Source of the DNA: Bacteroidetes bacterium HGW-Bacteroidetes-5
Lineage (GTDB): Bacteria; Bacteroidota; Bacteroidia; Bacteroidales; UBA932
Direction of reading: 5' to 3'
Length of the DNA stretch: 64,000 nt
Assembly (NCBI GenBank): GCA_002842515.1
Contig: PHDC01000001.1
Span: forward strand, 682,001-746,000
Under the pieces are notes generated by a model that saw nothing but the letters and a program-made list of their open reading frames with translations, searched no databases and had not been told where the DNA came from. This document shows positions 56,681 to 64,000 of this stretch, piece by piece (position 1 is the stretch's first letter; each line of letters begins with the position of its first letter). A program made the translations under genes and the position numbers.

Positions 56681-56749
56681 AACTGCTGCAAATATAAATT
56701 TTTTGTTCTAACTTGCGGCTTTACCATTGACATATAAATTAAAACCGGT

Positions 56750-57613
56750 ATGAAATTAATTAACCGCCTTGAGGAGATTTTAAATGAGAAAATTGTTGTA
56801 AAAGGCAATTTATCAAAGAACTCTGCCTCATTGGACGGGAAAATCGAAACTGAATCCGGGAAATTTTATTTTCTTAAAAGCGGAGAGCCGGGCAGATCGT
56901 TTTTCTGTGAAGAGAACGGGATTAAAGAGATTGCAGCTGCAAATGTTGTTAAAACACCACAAATAGTTGCGACAGACGAAGATTTCATCCTTATGGAGTA
57001 TATCTCACGGGAAGAGCCGGACTCTCAATTTTTTGATAAGCTTGGTCGCTCTTTGGCTAAACTTCACAAAAAAACATCTAAAAGCTTTGGTTTTTATGAA
57101 GATAACTTTATTGGAGGCACTCCTCAGCTAAATATAGCCAAAGGAGCAATGGCCACAAATTGGAGTGAGTTCTATTTCGAAAAGAGAATTCTTTTCCAAT
57201 TTAAGCTGGCTGAATCAAAAGGGCTGGCGGCAAAAAAACTGAGAGATAGTATCTCTCGCCTGGAGTCTATGATAGGATCAATTCTGGATGGTGTAAAAGT
57301 GAGCCCCTCTCTACTTCACGGAGATCTTTGGAGCGGCAACTACCTATGCAATAACACTATGGTGCCGGTATTAATTGACCCGGCAGTATATTACGGCCAC
57401 AGAGAGGCAGACCTGGCTATGACAAGGCTCTTTGGAGGGTTTCCGCCGGAATTCTATCAAGCATATAACGATGAATATCCCCAGCAGGAGGGGTGGCAAC
57501 AGCGTGAGAATATTTACAGGCTTTACCACGTTTTAAATCATCTGAATCTGTTCGGCACAGGCTATCTTTATGAGGCAGAAACTCTCATTAATTACTATAT
57601 TTGCAAGCAGTAA
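56750..57613 (+). CDS. Fructosamine-kinase-family protein
   Basis: The 287-residue protein has the kinase-like fold of the fructosamine/ketosamine-3-kinase family: LLHGDLWSGNYLC with catalytic Asp near residue 190, and VLIDPAVYYGHREADLAMTRLFGGFPPEFYQAYNDEYP. Related enzymes phosphorylate sugar adducts on proteins or amino acids and promote deglycation; the substrate here is unknown and aminoglycoside-kinase-like activity cannot be excluded. It is divergent from the sigma gene and is followed by the regulator gene after 10 bases. Confidence 0.88.
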   Translation: MKLINRLEEILNEKIVVKGNLSKNSASLDGKIETESGKFYFLKSGEPGRSFFCEENGIKEIAAANVVKTPQIVATDEDFILMEYISREEPDSQFFDKLGRSLAKLHKKTSKSFGFYEDNFIGGTPQLNIAKGAMATNWSEFYFEKRILFQFKLAESKGLAAKKLRDSISRLESMIGSILDGVKVSPSLLHGDLWSGNYLCNNTMVPVLIDPAVYYGHREADLAMTRLFGGFPPEFYQAYNDEYPQQEGWQQRENIYRLYHVLNHLNLFGTGYLYEAETLINYYICKQ

Positions 57614-57623
57614 TAATTTCGTT

Positions 57624-59276
57624 ATGAAATTTTTTAAACCTCTGTTATTATGCATTATAATAATTTCCTGTTCAAAAGGGAAAGAGGATAACCTGCAAAA
57701 TGACGACCTTAATAGTGTTAAGGGGTATGAAGTTTTTCTGTACAGCAGGCCGGGAGATGTTCTGGATTCGTTATCCGGCTTTATAGCTGAACTAAATGAA
57801 CAGAGGGAACTCTCCCCAAAAGAGAGATTCGAAGATGAAAACTCTGCTTACAGAATCCTGCTCTACTCCATAGCTTTTGAACAAAAATTTGGGGTTCTTC
57901 GGATTGACTCTCTAATATCCAAAAGTGCAAAATGGTATAGCAGTGGTAAAGATTACTATAACAGCTGCCGTGCAATGCTTTACAACTCCATTGCTTTATA
58001 TAGTTTAAACCGGCAGGACTCCAGTGCATACCGTATTATTAAAGAGGCTGAAAGCCTTTACGAGAAAAAAAGTATCCCGGATGAACATATTGGAGCAACT
58101 CTATATCTATATCTCGGGAGAATAAACAGAGCCAGAGGAGAAGCTCTTCTTGCAGAGGAGTATATCAAGAAAAGCCTGGAGTTGAGTAACAGGGTAAATT
58201 ATAGAAATGGAAAACTAAACTCCAGTCTTGAGTTATTTACATTTTATCTTAGCTCCAAGAGATTCAGTGAGGCGCTCTCCAGTATTGCCTGCTTTGGTGA
58301 CGAAGAGCAACTCCCTCCTTACATTGAGTATAATTTGTACAGCTCACTATATACCTACTATGTGGCAAAAAAAGAGAGCAAAATTGCAATTGAGTATCTG
58401 AAGAAGATTTTAAATATTACCAATACTCACCAACTCGAGGTAAACTATCCAAAAATCTACTATCAACTGGCACTTCAGTTTAAAAGAATGGAGCAACCGG
58501 ACAGCACTCTACACTACGCAGTTCTCTCTGTAAGCTCAATTAAAGATTCCAACAGTGTAGACAGCCACTTCTATTTTCGCTATCTGGGAGATATCTACTC
58601 TTCCATTGGAGATTTAAAATCCTCTTCGCTTTATTATAAAAAGGCATACCACTCATATATAAATGCCTATACCAAGCTATCCCGAGAGAGAGTTCAGGAG
58701 ATAGAGCGGAAATATGATGTAGATCAAAAAAATTCTAAAATCGCCTCATTAAGTAAAGAGAGGGTGATCTTTATCAACTTTATTTTACTGTTGATTTTTG
58801 CTTTAATCGTAACAATTTTTAGCTACGCATTAAGGATAAAGAGGATGCAAAAGAGGTTGTCAAAACTGGATAGCAACGCAAAAAAAATTGAAGAGGATGT
58901 GAACAAACTATGGATTACATCAGAGATTTGTAAGAGCACATCTTTTATCTTCCCTCAGCTTATAGATAATGTGTATATGGAGGCTGTGAGGTCCAGGAAA
59001 CAATCCAACGAGATTTTTGACAGTCTTAACAACATTATTGATCAGGCAAACTCTCTCTCCAGAAGCTCTCTTTCATCTATCACCACCACGGAGGAGTTTT
59101 ATTCAATATATGGAGAGATAGAAAATCTGGATCTGCTGACAGATTTTGAAAAGCTAATATATGTGCTCAATGAAGAGGGCTTTTCAAACCAGGAGATAGC
59201 CAATTTTCTCAACAGTTCTGAGGCTAGTATAAGAACAATGAAAAGTAAAATCATTAAGAAAATCCAAAAATCTTAG
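57624..59276 (+). CDS. TPR-TM-HTH putative membrane-bound regulator
   Basis: From the ATG at 57624 the 550-residue product starts with KFFKPLLLCIIIISCSKG, a likely lipoprotein signal (lipobox IISC). Next come tetratricopeptide-like helical repeats (residues about 60-360), one membrane helix (about 380-402) and a coiled-coil (RMQKRLSKLDSNAKKIEEDVNKLW). The C-terminal end resembles a LuxR/sigma-like helix-turn-helix (DFEKLIYVLNEEGFSNQEIANFLNSSEASIRTMKSKIIKKI, about 507-548). This would place sensory TPRs in the periplasm and a DNA-binding domain in the cytoplasm. Similar proteins occur in Bacteroidetes, but the target is unknown. An alternative start at 57570 overlaps the previous gene. Confidence 0.72.
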   Translation: MKFFKPLLLCIIIISCSKGKEDNLQNDDLNSVKGYEVFLYSRPGDVLDSLSGFIAELNEQRELSPKERFEDENSAYRILLYSIAFEQKFGVLRIDSLISKSAKWYSSGKDYYNSCRAMLYNSIALYSLNRQDSSAYRIIKEAESLYEKKSIPDEHIGATLYLYLGRINRARGEALLAEEYIKKSLELSNRVNYRNGKLNSSLELFTFYLSSKRFSEALSSIACFGDEEQLPPYIEYNLYSSLYTYYVAKKESKIAIEYLKKILNITNTHQLEVNYPKIYYQLALQFKRMEQPDSTLHYAVLSVSSIKDSNSVDSHFYFRYLGDIYSSIGDLKSSSLYYKKAYHSYINAYTKLSRERVQEIERKYDVDQKNSKIASLSKERVIFINFILLLIFALIVTIFSYALRIKRMQKRLSKLDSNAKKIEEDVNKLWITSEICKSTSFIFPQLIDNVYMEAVRSRKQSNEIFDSLNNIIDQANSLSRSSLSSITTTEEFYSIYGEIENLDLLTDFEKLIYVLNEEGFSNQEIANFLNSSEASIRTMKSKIIKKIQKS

Positions 59277-59566
59277 ACCAAAAACAGGGGCATACTCTGA
59301 AACAAAACGAAACAGCCATTTTTTACAAATCTGTTTTTAAAGCGCTTATCTCTCAATTTAGCGAAACAATCTGCAACAGGCTATAAAGGCAACACTCTTC
59401 CATTCATAATTGGCTATGTTTGCATCGCCGTTAAATAAAAAACGACGCTGCAGTCCGGTGTGTATGTCTATTGCTTTAATAATTGTCATGATAAACAACC
59501 AGACTAATTGATTCACAACACACATTAAAATATCCTCGGACTGCAGCGTGGTTTTAAACTCCTCTT
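59277..59566. other. Gene-free stretch with an inverted repeat
   Basis: Between the convergent regulator and protease genes no coding region is seen. The only notable feature is the inverted repeat at 59439-59555, listed separately. The left 160 bases hold nothing I recognise; a putative T-tail on the minus strand follows the inverted repeat (59437-59442). Confidence 0.6.
59439..59555 (-). repeat. Long inverted repeat, possible terminator or structured RNA
   Basis: 19-base arms at 59439-59457 and 59537-59555 match in reverse complement with one mismatch; the inner 13 bases (ACGCTGCAGTCCG and its complement) are perfect. On the minus strand the second arm is followed by a run of six T residues, so it could end the protease gene located 11 bases away, but the loop of 79 bases is much too large for a standard terminator. 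Smaller pairings inside (GTGTGT/ACACAC, TTGT/ACAA) suggest a structured RNA. It could also be a remnant of a mobile element with inverted ends. Confidence 0.5.
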
Positions 59567-62500
59567 CTATCTTTTGGCACTCTTATCCGGGAAAGCCGGA
59601 ATCTTAGCAGGCAAATATTTAAACTCCTTCATCTGCTGTTTTATCACCTCAATGGCTTTATTGAGCTGCTCATCCTCTCCCATAAACTCTTTATACGGGT
59701 CGTTCTCAATAAGAATATCCGGGTGTACCCCCTCGCCCTCGATGATAAATCCGCTTCCGTCTGCAGCAAACGGTGCATAGGATGGAGTTACAATAGAACC
59801 TCCGTCCACTACAGGAATTGTTCCGCTATAGCCAACGACACCCCCCCAGGTGCGCTTCCCGATAACTGTTCCAAGTTTATTATGCTTAAAACGATATGGG
59901 AAGAGGTCCCCGTCTGAGGCGGAGTACTCATTTACGAGCAGTACTTTAGGCCCCTGAAATGTACCTACAGGGTTAAGAGATCCCTCTTTCTGGTTTGTGT
60001 GCATTGTAAAGAATGTAATGGTGCGTTGTAATCTCTCGATAATCATTGGAGAGACATTCCCGCCGCCATTACCTCTATCGTCAATAATTAAGGCTTTTTT
60101 ATCCAACTGAGGATAGTAATGTTTAACAAACTCGTTCAGCCCCGGTTGGCCCATATCCGGAATGTGAATATATCCAACCTCTCCGTTTGTAGCCTCTGAT
60201 ACTTTTCGGATATTGTTCTGTACCCAATTATAGTAGTGCAATGCAGACTCATCTGCAATTGGCTCAACCAGCACTCTTCTGGAGCCTGACATCTCCGGTT
60301 TCCCGTTTACATCTATCTCAACCAATGAGCCTGCAGCTCCTGCAAGCAGTTCAAAGATATCATTATAATCTTTTAGTGAATGTCCGTTTATTGCGAGAAT
60401 ATACTCTCCCTCTTTAACCTCAACTCCCGGCATAGTCAGCGGAGAACGGGTCTGGGCATTCCAATTGGCACCATCAATTATCTTATCTACACGGAAGAAA
60501 CCAGATTTATCCTTTGAAAAACGAGCTCCTAAAAGCCCTGTTTGAACTCTTACAGGTTCCGGTTTCTCACCGTTTTGAGAATATGCGTGTCCAATGTTAA
60601 GCTCTGCGATCATCTCTCCTATGACATAGGTAAGATCCGAACGGTGAGCTACGTGAGACACAAGCGGTTCGTAACGTTTGTAAATTTTATCCCAATCTAC
60701 TCCGTGCATATTCTTTGCATAGAAGTAATCCCTCATCTGCCTCCAGCTCTCTTTATATATCTGCATCCACTCCTGCTTATAATCTACCAGCTTCTTCACA
60801 CCGGCTGTTGAGATTGGTTTAGTTACCGTAACAGGAGCTTTTGGAATTTCAACAACCTGAGCGCTACTCCCTGAAACTGCCAATGCTTTTTTGTACCCGT
60901 GGCTAAAGATGATCATCGCCTGAAGGTCAGTCTCCTTTTTTGCCTCAATATCGTACATTGCGGTACCTCTTCTGGAGCTGAAATAGATTGAATTGCCAAT
61001 CATATGAAGGTTTGCATACATAGCCGCGGCAACAGGAACCTCAATTATTCTGGAGGCGATATTTTCAAAATTATATACAACCTCTGTTTTTGAATCCGTT
61101 GTACTCTTTGATTTATCTGTTGCCGGTTTATCGGCTGCCGGTTTAACGGGAGCCACTGTAGCTGTAGTAACTGCAATAGTGTCATTCTTAGGGGCAAAAG
61201 GAACCTCTGCATCCTTAACAACAGGAAGTATATATATCTTACTCATATTTGAGTAGATATGGTTCCACTCCGTGCTGCTGTAGGTTGGATTGAAGGTTCT
61301 GTTGGAGACAAAAAGCAGATACTTTCCATCTTTACTGAAGTTACCGTTGTTTGAACTGTACCACTGATCTGTTATCTCTCTCTTGCTCCCCTCTTTTGTG
61401 TCAAAAACCATAACTGTAGAGGTCTGTTTTCCGGGGCGTGTATAGACCACAAGCCTGCTGTCCGGAGACCAGTTATAATCGTTTATAGGGCTTATTTCGG
61501 ACTGTTCGACAACCGTGCTCTTTCCGGTTGCAAAATCGAGCAGATTTAGGGTATTGAGTTTCTCGCTCCATAGAATTTTTTTGGAGTCCGGGCTCCACTC
61601 AAAACCGAAGATGTACCCTTTGATGTCTGTCAGCTTTCTCTCTTTGCCTGTGCGTATGTCACGGAAATAGATATTAAACTCCCCATCCTTGTCTGAGATA
61701 TACGCAAAGCCACTCCCGTCGGGAGCCCAGTCTGCGCTCTTGTCATTTGCCCCGGACGAGTTGGTAAGGTTATATGTGATCCCACTTTTTGCAGGAATTG
61801 AAAAAATATCTCCTCTTGCTCCACCAAGTACTCTCTCACCGTTTGGAGATAGAGAGAAGGATCTGATACTCTTGGAGAGATCTTTCCACTCACTCCTGGC
61901 ATATGTAAGATCATTACCGATAGATATCTTAACACGCTCCTCTTTTTTGGAAACAGGGTCCAGCTTAACTATATAACCCCCGTTCTCGTAAACTATATAT
62001 TTATCTCCAATAGCAGGAAACTTGATGTCGTAATCTCTGTATTTGGTTATCTGCTCTGTCTTTTTGCTCTGTGTATCCCAGGAGTATAGATTCATATAAC
62101 TATCTCTGTCAGATATATAGTAAACCATCTTGCCATCTTTTGACCACATTGGAAAGATATCCTGGTTAACATTGTCGGTTATTCTCTCAGATATCTTGGT
62201 TTCGAAATCAAAAATTCTGATATCATCTGCCATTCCCCCTGAGTATCTTTTCCAGGAGCGAAACTCACGAAATACATAGTTATATGCCAACCTCTTTCCA
62301 TCCGGAGAGTAACTTGCAAAACCTCCGTTTTTCAAAGGAATCATTTGCGAAAGTCCGCCCTCAACAGGCACTGTCATCAACTGACCGGTAAAATCGTTAA
62401 AGGTGTATCCCCGGGTCCTGTAAAGAATGCTCTTTCCATCCGGTGTCCAGTCTATGACAACATTGTTGGGCCCCATTCTGTCACCTACATCATCTCTTCC

Positions 62501-62833
62501 CAATGTTGCAGTAAAAGTTAATCTGGTGGGCTCTCCACCCTGAGCAGATATCACAAAAACCTCTGTATTTCCGTCATACTGACCGGTGAATGCAATGTAT
62601 TTACCATCCGGGGAGAATTTTGGAAACATCTCGTAACCTATGTGTGAAGTGAGTCGTCTGGCAACTCCCCCCTCAACGGGTACAATATAAATATCTCCTG
62701 CATAGGAGAATACAATTTTATCTCCGTGAATATCCGGAAATCTAAGCAGTCTGGCCTCCTCATTGGCAGCCATAAGTTCCAGGCTCCCCATAAAGGTTAG
62801 CAGCATAGTGATTATTAAAAGTGATCTCTTCAT
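59567..62833 (-). CDS. Tricorn-like protease with PDZ and S41 domains
   Basis: From the ATG at 62833 (1088 residues) the signal peptide is LLIITMLLTFMGSLELMAA; an earlier start at 62890 would precede it with 19 charged residues. The N-terminal half has beta-propeller WD40/PD40-like repeats (FPKFSPDGKYIAFTG, DYNWSPDSRLVVYTR). The C-terminal half has a tricorn-type core, a PDZ domain near residue 800 (GVEVKEGEYILAINGHSL) and an S41 catalytic region with GNGGGNVSPMI and probable nucleophile Ser973 in EYSASDGDLFPY. Tricorn proteases trim peptides; secretion here points to periplasmic or extracellular peptide processing. Confidence 0.93.
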   Translation of the reverse strand: MKRSLLIITMLLTFMGSLELMAANEEARLLRFPDIHGDKIVFSYAGDIYIVPVEGGVARRLTSHIGYEMFPKFSPDGKYIAFTGQYDGNTEVFVISAQGGEPTRLTFTATLGRDDVGDRMGPNNVVIDWTPDGKSILYRTRGYTFNDFTGQLMTVPVEGGLSQMIPLKNGGFASYSPDGKRLAYNYVFREFRSWKRYSGGMADDIRIFDFETKISERITDNVNQDIFPMWSKDGKMVYYISDRDSYMNLYSWDTQSKKTEQITKYRDYDIKFPAIGDKYIVYENGGYIVKLDPVSKKEERVKISIGNDLTYARSEWKDLSKSIRSFSLSPNGERVLGGARGDIFSIPAKSGITYNLTNSSGANDKSADWAPDGSGFAYISDKDGEFNIYFRDIRTGKERKLTDIKGYIFGFEWSPDSKKILWSEKLNTLNLLDFATGKSTVVEQSEISPINDYNWSPDSRLVVYTRPGKQTSTVMVFDTKEGSKREITDQWYSSNNGNFSKDGKYLLFVSNRTFNPTYSSTEWNHIYSNMSKIYILPVVKDAEVPFAPKNDTIAVTTATVAPVKPAADKPATDKSKSTTDSKTEVVYNFENIASRIIEVPVAAAMYANLHMIGNSIYFSSRRGTAMYDIEAKKETDLQAMIIFSHGYKKALAVSGSSAQVVEIPKAPVTVTKPISTAGVKKLVDYKQEWMQIYKESWRQMRDYFYAKNMHGVDWDKIYKRYEPLVSHVAHRSDLTYVIGEMIAELNIGHAYSQNGEKPEPVRVQTGLLGARFSKDKSGFFRVDKIIDGANWNAQTRSPLTMPGVEVKEGEYILAINGHSLKDYNDIFELLAGAAGSLVEIDVNGKPEMSGSRRVLVEPIADESALHYYNWVQNNIRKVSEATNGEVGYIHIPDMGQPGLNEFVKHYYPQLDKKALIIDDRGNGGGNVSPMIIERLQRTITFFTMHTNQKEGSLNPVGTFQGPKVLLVNEYSASDGDLFPYRFKHNKLGTVIGKRTWGGVVGYSGTIPVVDGGSIVTPSYAPFAADGSGFIIEGEGVHPDILIENDPYKEFMGEDEQLNKAIEVIKQQMKEFKYLPAKIPAFPDKSAKR

Positions 62834-62934
62834 TTGTATAATATTAATTATCTGAAATAAGTTGTTTTTATTTTTCTTAATTTTAAACAAATTTATGAAT
62901 AAGGAAGTTTAAATCCAATGGCTGATAAATTTAC

Positions 62935-62942
62935 TATCTTTG
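62935..62942 (+). promoter_or_regulatory. Candidate -7 element for the cold-shock gene
   Basis: TATCTTTG, a good TAnnTTTG match, lies about 73 bases before the ATG of the cold-shock-domain gene. No TTTG lies at 19-21 bases upstream (nearest GTTT/TTTA at 23-24), so support is partial. Confidence 0.4.
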
Positions 62943-63015
62943 CAAAACGGAAATCCCACAAAGACCATCCGGGCTGTTCAAAGCGAGCGGTCCAAAATTT
63001 AATTTATAATAACGA

Positions 63016-63570
63016 ATGGCAAAATCACAAGTAACATTTAACAAAAGAGAAAAAGAGAAAAAAAGGTTAAGCAAAAGAGTAGAAAAACAGCAAAAGAAAG
63101 AGGATCGTAAAGCCAGTGCTCCGGGGGGAGGGCTTGAAAATATGCTCGCATTTGTAGATGAAAACGGAATGATCACAGATACTCCACCGGATCCTTCCAA
63201 AAAAATTAAGATTAAAGCGGAGAATATTGAGGTCTCTATACCGAAAAGAGAGCGAGAGGAGAAGCCTGCACTTCGCAAAGGCAGGGTTGAGTTCTTCAAC
63301 AGTTCGAAAGGTTTTGGTTTTATTAAGGAGCTTGAGACTCAAGAGAAGTTTTTTGTTCACGTACACGGGCTTCTGGAAGATATCGCCGAGAACAACATTG
63401 TCTCATTCGAAATTGAGAGAGGGATTAGAGGGATGAACGCTTTCAATGTAAAAAAATGGGTAGATATGCCTAAACCGGCAATTGTATCTGCTCCGATTCC
63501 CGAAAAAGAGTCGGACTCCGATTCAGAGATGGATTCATCTCCCGAAACACAAGAGGAGTCTGCCGGTTAA
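63016..63570 (+). CDS. Cold-shock-domain protein with basic N-terminus
   Basis: The 184-residue protein has a lysine-rich N-terminal stretch (NKREKEKKRLSKRVEKQQKKEDRKASAPGGG), then a cold-shock domain near residues 90-155 with KGRVEFFNSSKGFGFIKEL (RNP1 KGFGFI) and FFVHVHGL (RNP2). The C-terminal tail is acidic and serine-rich. Such proteins bind single-stranded RNA and act as RNA chaperones; the basic extension is typical of Bacteroidetes members. Single-gene unit, divergent from the tricorn-like gene. Confidence 0.92.
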   Translation: MAKSQVTFNKREKEKKRLSKRVEKQQKKEDRKASAPGGGLENMLAFVDENGMITDTPPDPSKKIKIKAENIEVSIPKREREEKPALRKGRVEFFNSSKGFGFIKELETQEKFFVHVHGLLEDIAENNIVSFEIERGIRGMNAFNVKKWVDMPKPAIVSAPIPEKESDSDSEMDSSPETQEESAG

Positions 63571-63640
63571 ACACAAGTAGACAGCTTGACAGGCTTCGTT
63601 TAAACATCTTTAGGCTAATTTAAATGAAGGAGATTTTGAG

Positions 63641-64000
63641 ATGATACACATTCGTAACGCCTTTACAGATGATATCCCAATTATTCGGGATATTGCCTAT
63701 AAGACCTGGCCAATTGCATTTAGAGATATCCTTAAACCCGAGCAGATAGATTATATGCTTGAGATGATGTATAGTCCATCGTCTCTCACAGAACAGATCG
63801 ATATTAAGGGCCACAGATTCCTACTCTCTTTTTTTTATGACCTGGAGAGCAATAATAAAGAGAGTGGTCATCGGGAGTGCAGATACATCGGTTATGCATC
63901 CTACGAGTTAAACATCGCAGGATCAGACAAAACTAAAATTCATAAAATATACGTACTACCAAAATACCAAGGCAGCGGCTGTGGTAAGGCTTTGATTAAA
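63641..64000 (+). CDS. GNAT-family acetyltransferase, N-terminal part (cut by window edge)
   Basis: The frame runs from the ATG at 63641 to the window edge (120 codons) and continues outside. An AAGGAGAT sits 6 bases upstream; an earlier ATG at 63624 ends in a stop after six codons. The product starts IRNAFTDDIPIIRDIAYKTW and has the acetyl-CoA-binding region of GNAT enzymes, with IHKIYVLPKYQGSGCGKALI. Substrate is unknown. Confidence 0.9.
   Translation, partial: MIHIRNAFTDDIPIIRDIAYKTWPIAFRDILKPEQIDYMLEMMYSPSSLTEQIDIKGHRFLLSFFYDLESNNKESGHRECRYIGYASYELNIAGSDKTKIHKIYVLPKYQGSGCGKALIK

Noticed and set aside
59439-59555. Integron attC site
   Set aside because: The arms do not show the RYYYAAC/GTTRRRY core pair in the right order, and no integrase or cassette lies nearby.

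Overview
The window looks like chromosomal DNA of a Bacteroidota member, most likely order Bacteroidales. Support for this comes from a SusC/SusD pair driven by an ECF sigma factor and a FecR-type anti-sigma factor, an LpxC-FabZ fusion in an lpx cluster, the short archaeal/eukaryal-type prolyl-tRNA synthetase, DUF3078, WbqC, BT_3928-like and six-bladed-propeller lipoprotein families, and promoters of the Bacteroidetes form TTTG-N19-21-TAnnTTTG. Shine-Dalgarno motifs are mostly absent or weak. I see no tRNA, rRNA, insertion sequence, prophage or CRISPR array. Most of the window is housekeeping gene clusters with envelope functions between them.

Layout. 1-8782 (minus): two six-bladed-propeller lipoproteins, then a TolC-like outer-membrane factor, a lipoprotein adaptor and two RND permeases; the second permease runs off the left edge. 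8783-9034: divergent control region with a good promoter overlapped by a perfect inverted repeat. 9035-14822 (plus): TetR regulator, beta-barrel-like protein, ABC ATPase, two FtsX/LolC-like permeases and a LolA-like periplasmic protein, which together look like a trans-envelope lipid or lipoprotein export route. 14905-21563: sppA (plus), then tilS, a DUF3078 protein, an unknown and proS (minus). 21682-24728 (plus): a serine-rich lipoprotein with a 21-bp tandem repeat, and an OmpP1/FadL-like porin.

24725-29823 (minus): lipid A cluster lpxD, lpxC-fabZ, lpxA, followed by wbqC and preceded by an HD-domain phosphohydrolase. 29950-34740 (plus): rimP-nusA-infB with a strong hairpin in its leader. 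34724-37736 (minus): murB, a DoxX/BT_3928-type membrane protein and tmk. 37780-42001 (plus): folP, purB, an M64 metallopeptidase and a YjjG-like HAD nucleotidase. 41979-47926: divIC/ftsB (minus); a sugar nucleotidyltransferase, a CPBP protease and manA (plus); then an S4 protein, pth, rplY and a C11 peptidase (minus).

48056-56680 (minus): ECF sigma, FecR, SusC, SusD, a DUF4465 lipoprotein and a thioredoxin-like protein, closed by a clear intrinsic terminator. No glycosidase lies nearby, so the imported substrate is unknown. 56750-59276 (plus): a fructosamine-kinase-family protein and a TPR-TM-HTH membrane regulator. 59277-59566: a gene-free stretch holding a long inverted repeat. 59567-64000: a tricorn-like protease (minus), a cold-shock-domain protein and a GNAT acetyltransferase cut by the right edge (plus).

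The least ordinary parts are the TetR hub with export systems on both sides, the ABC/FtsX/LolA-like export operon, the TPR-TM-HTH regulator beside the sigma/SusCD locus, and the structured inverted repeat at 59439-59555. All functions are read from sequence motifs and family knowledge; no database search was made.
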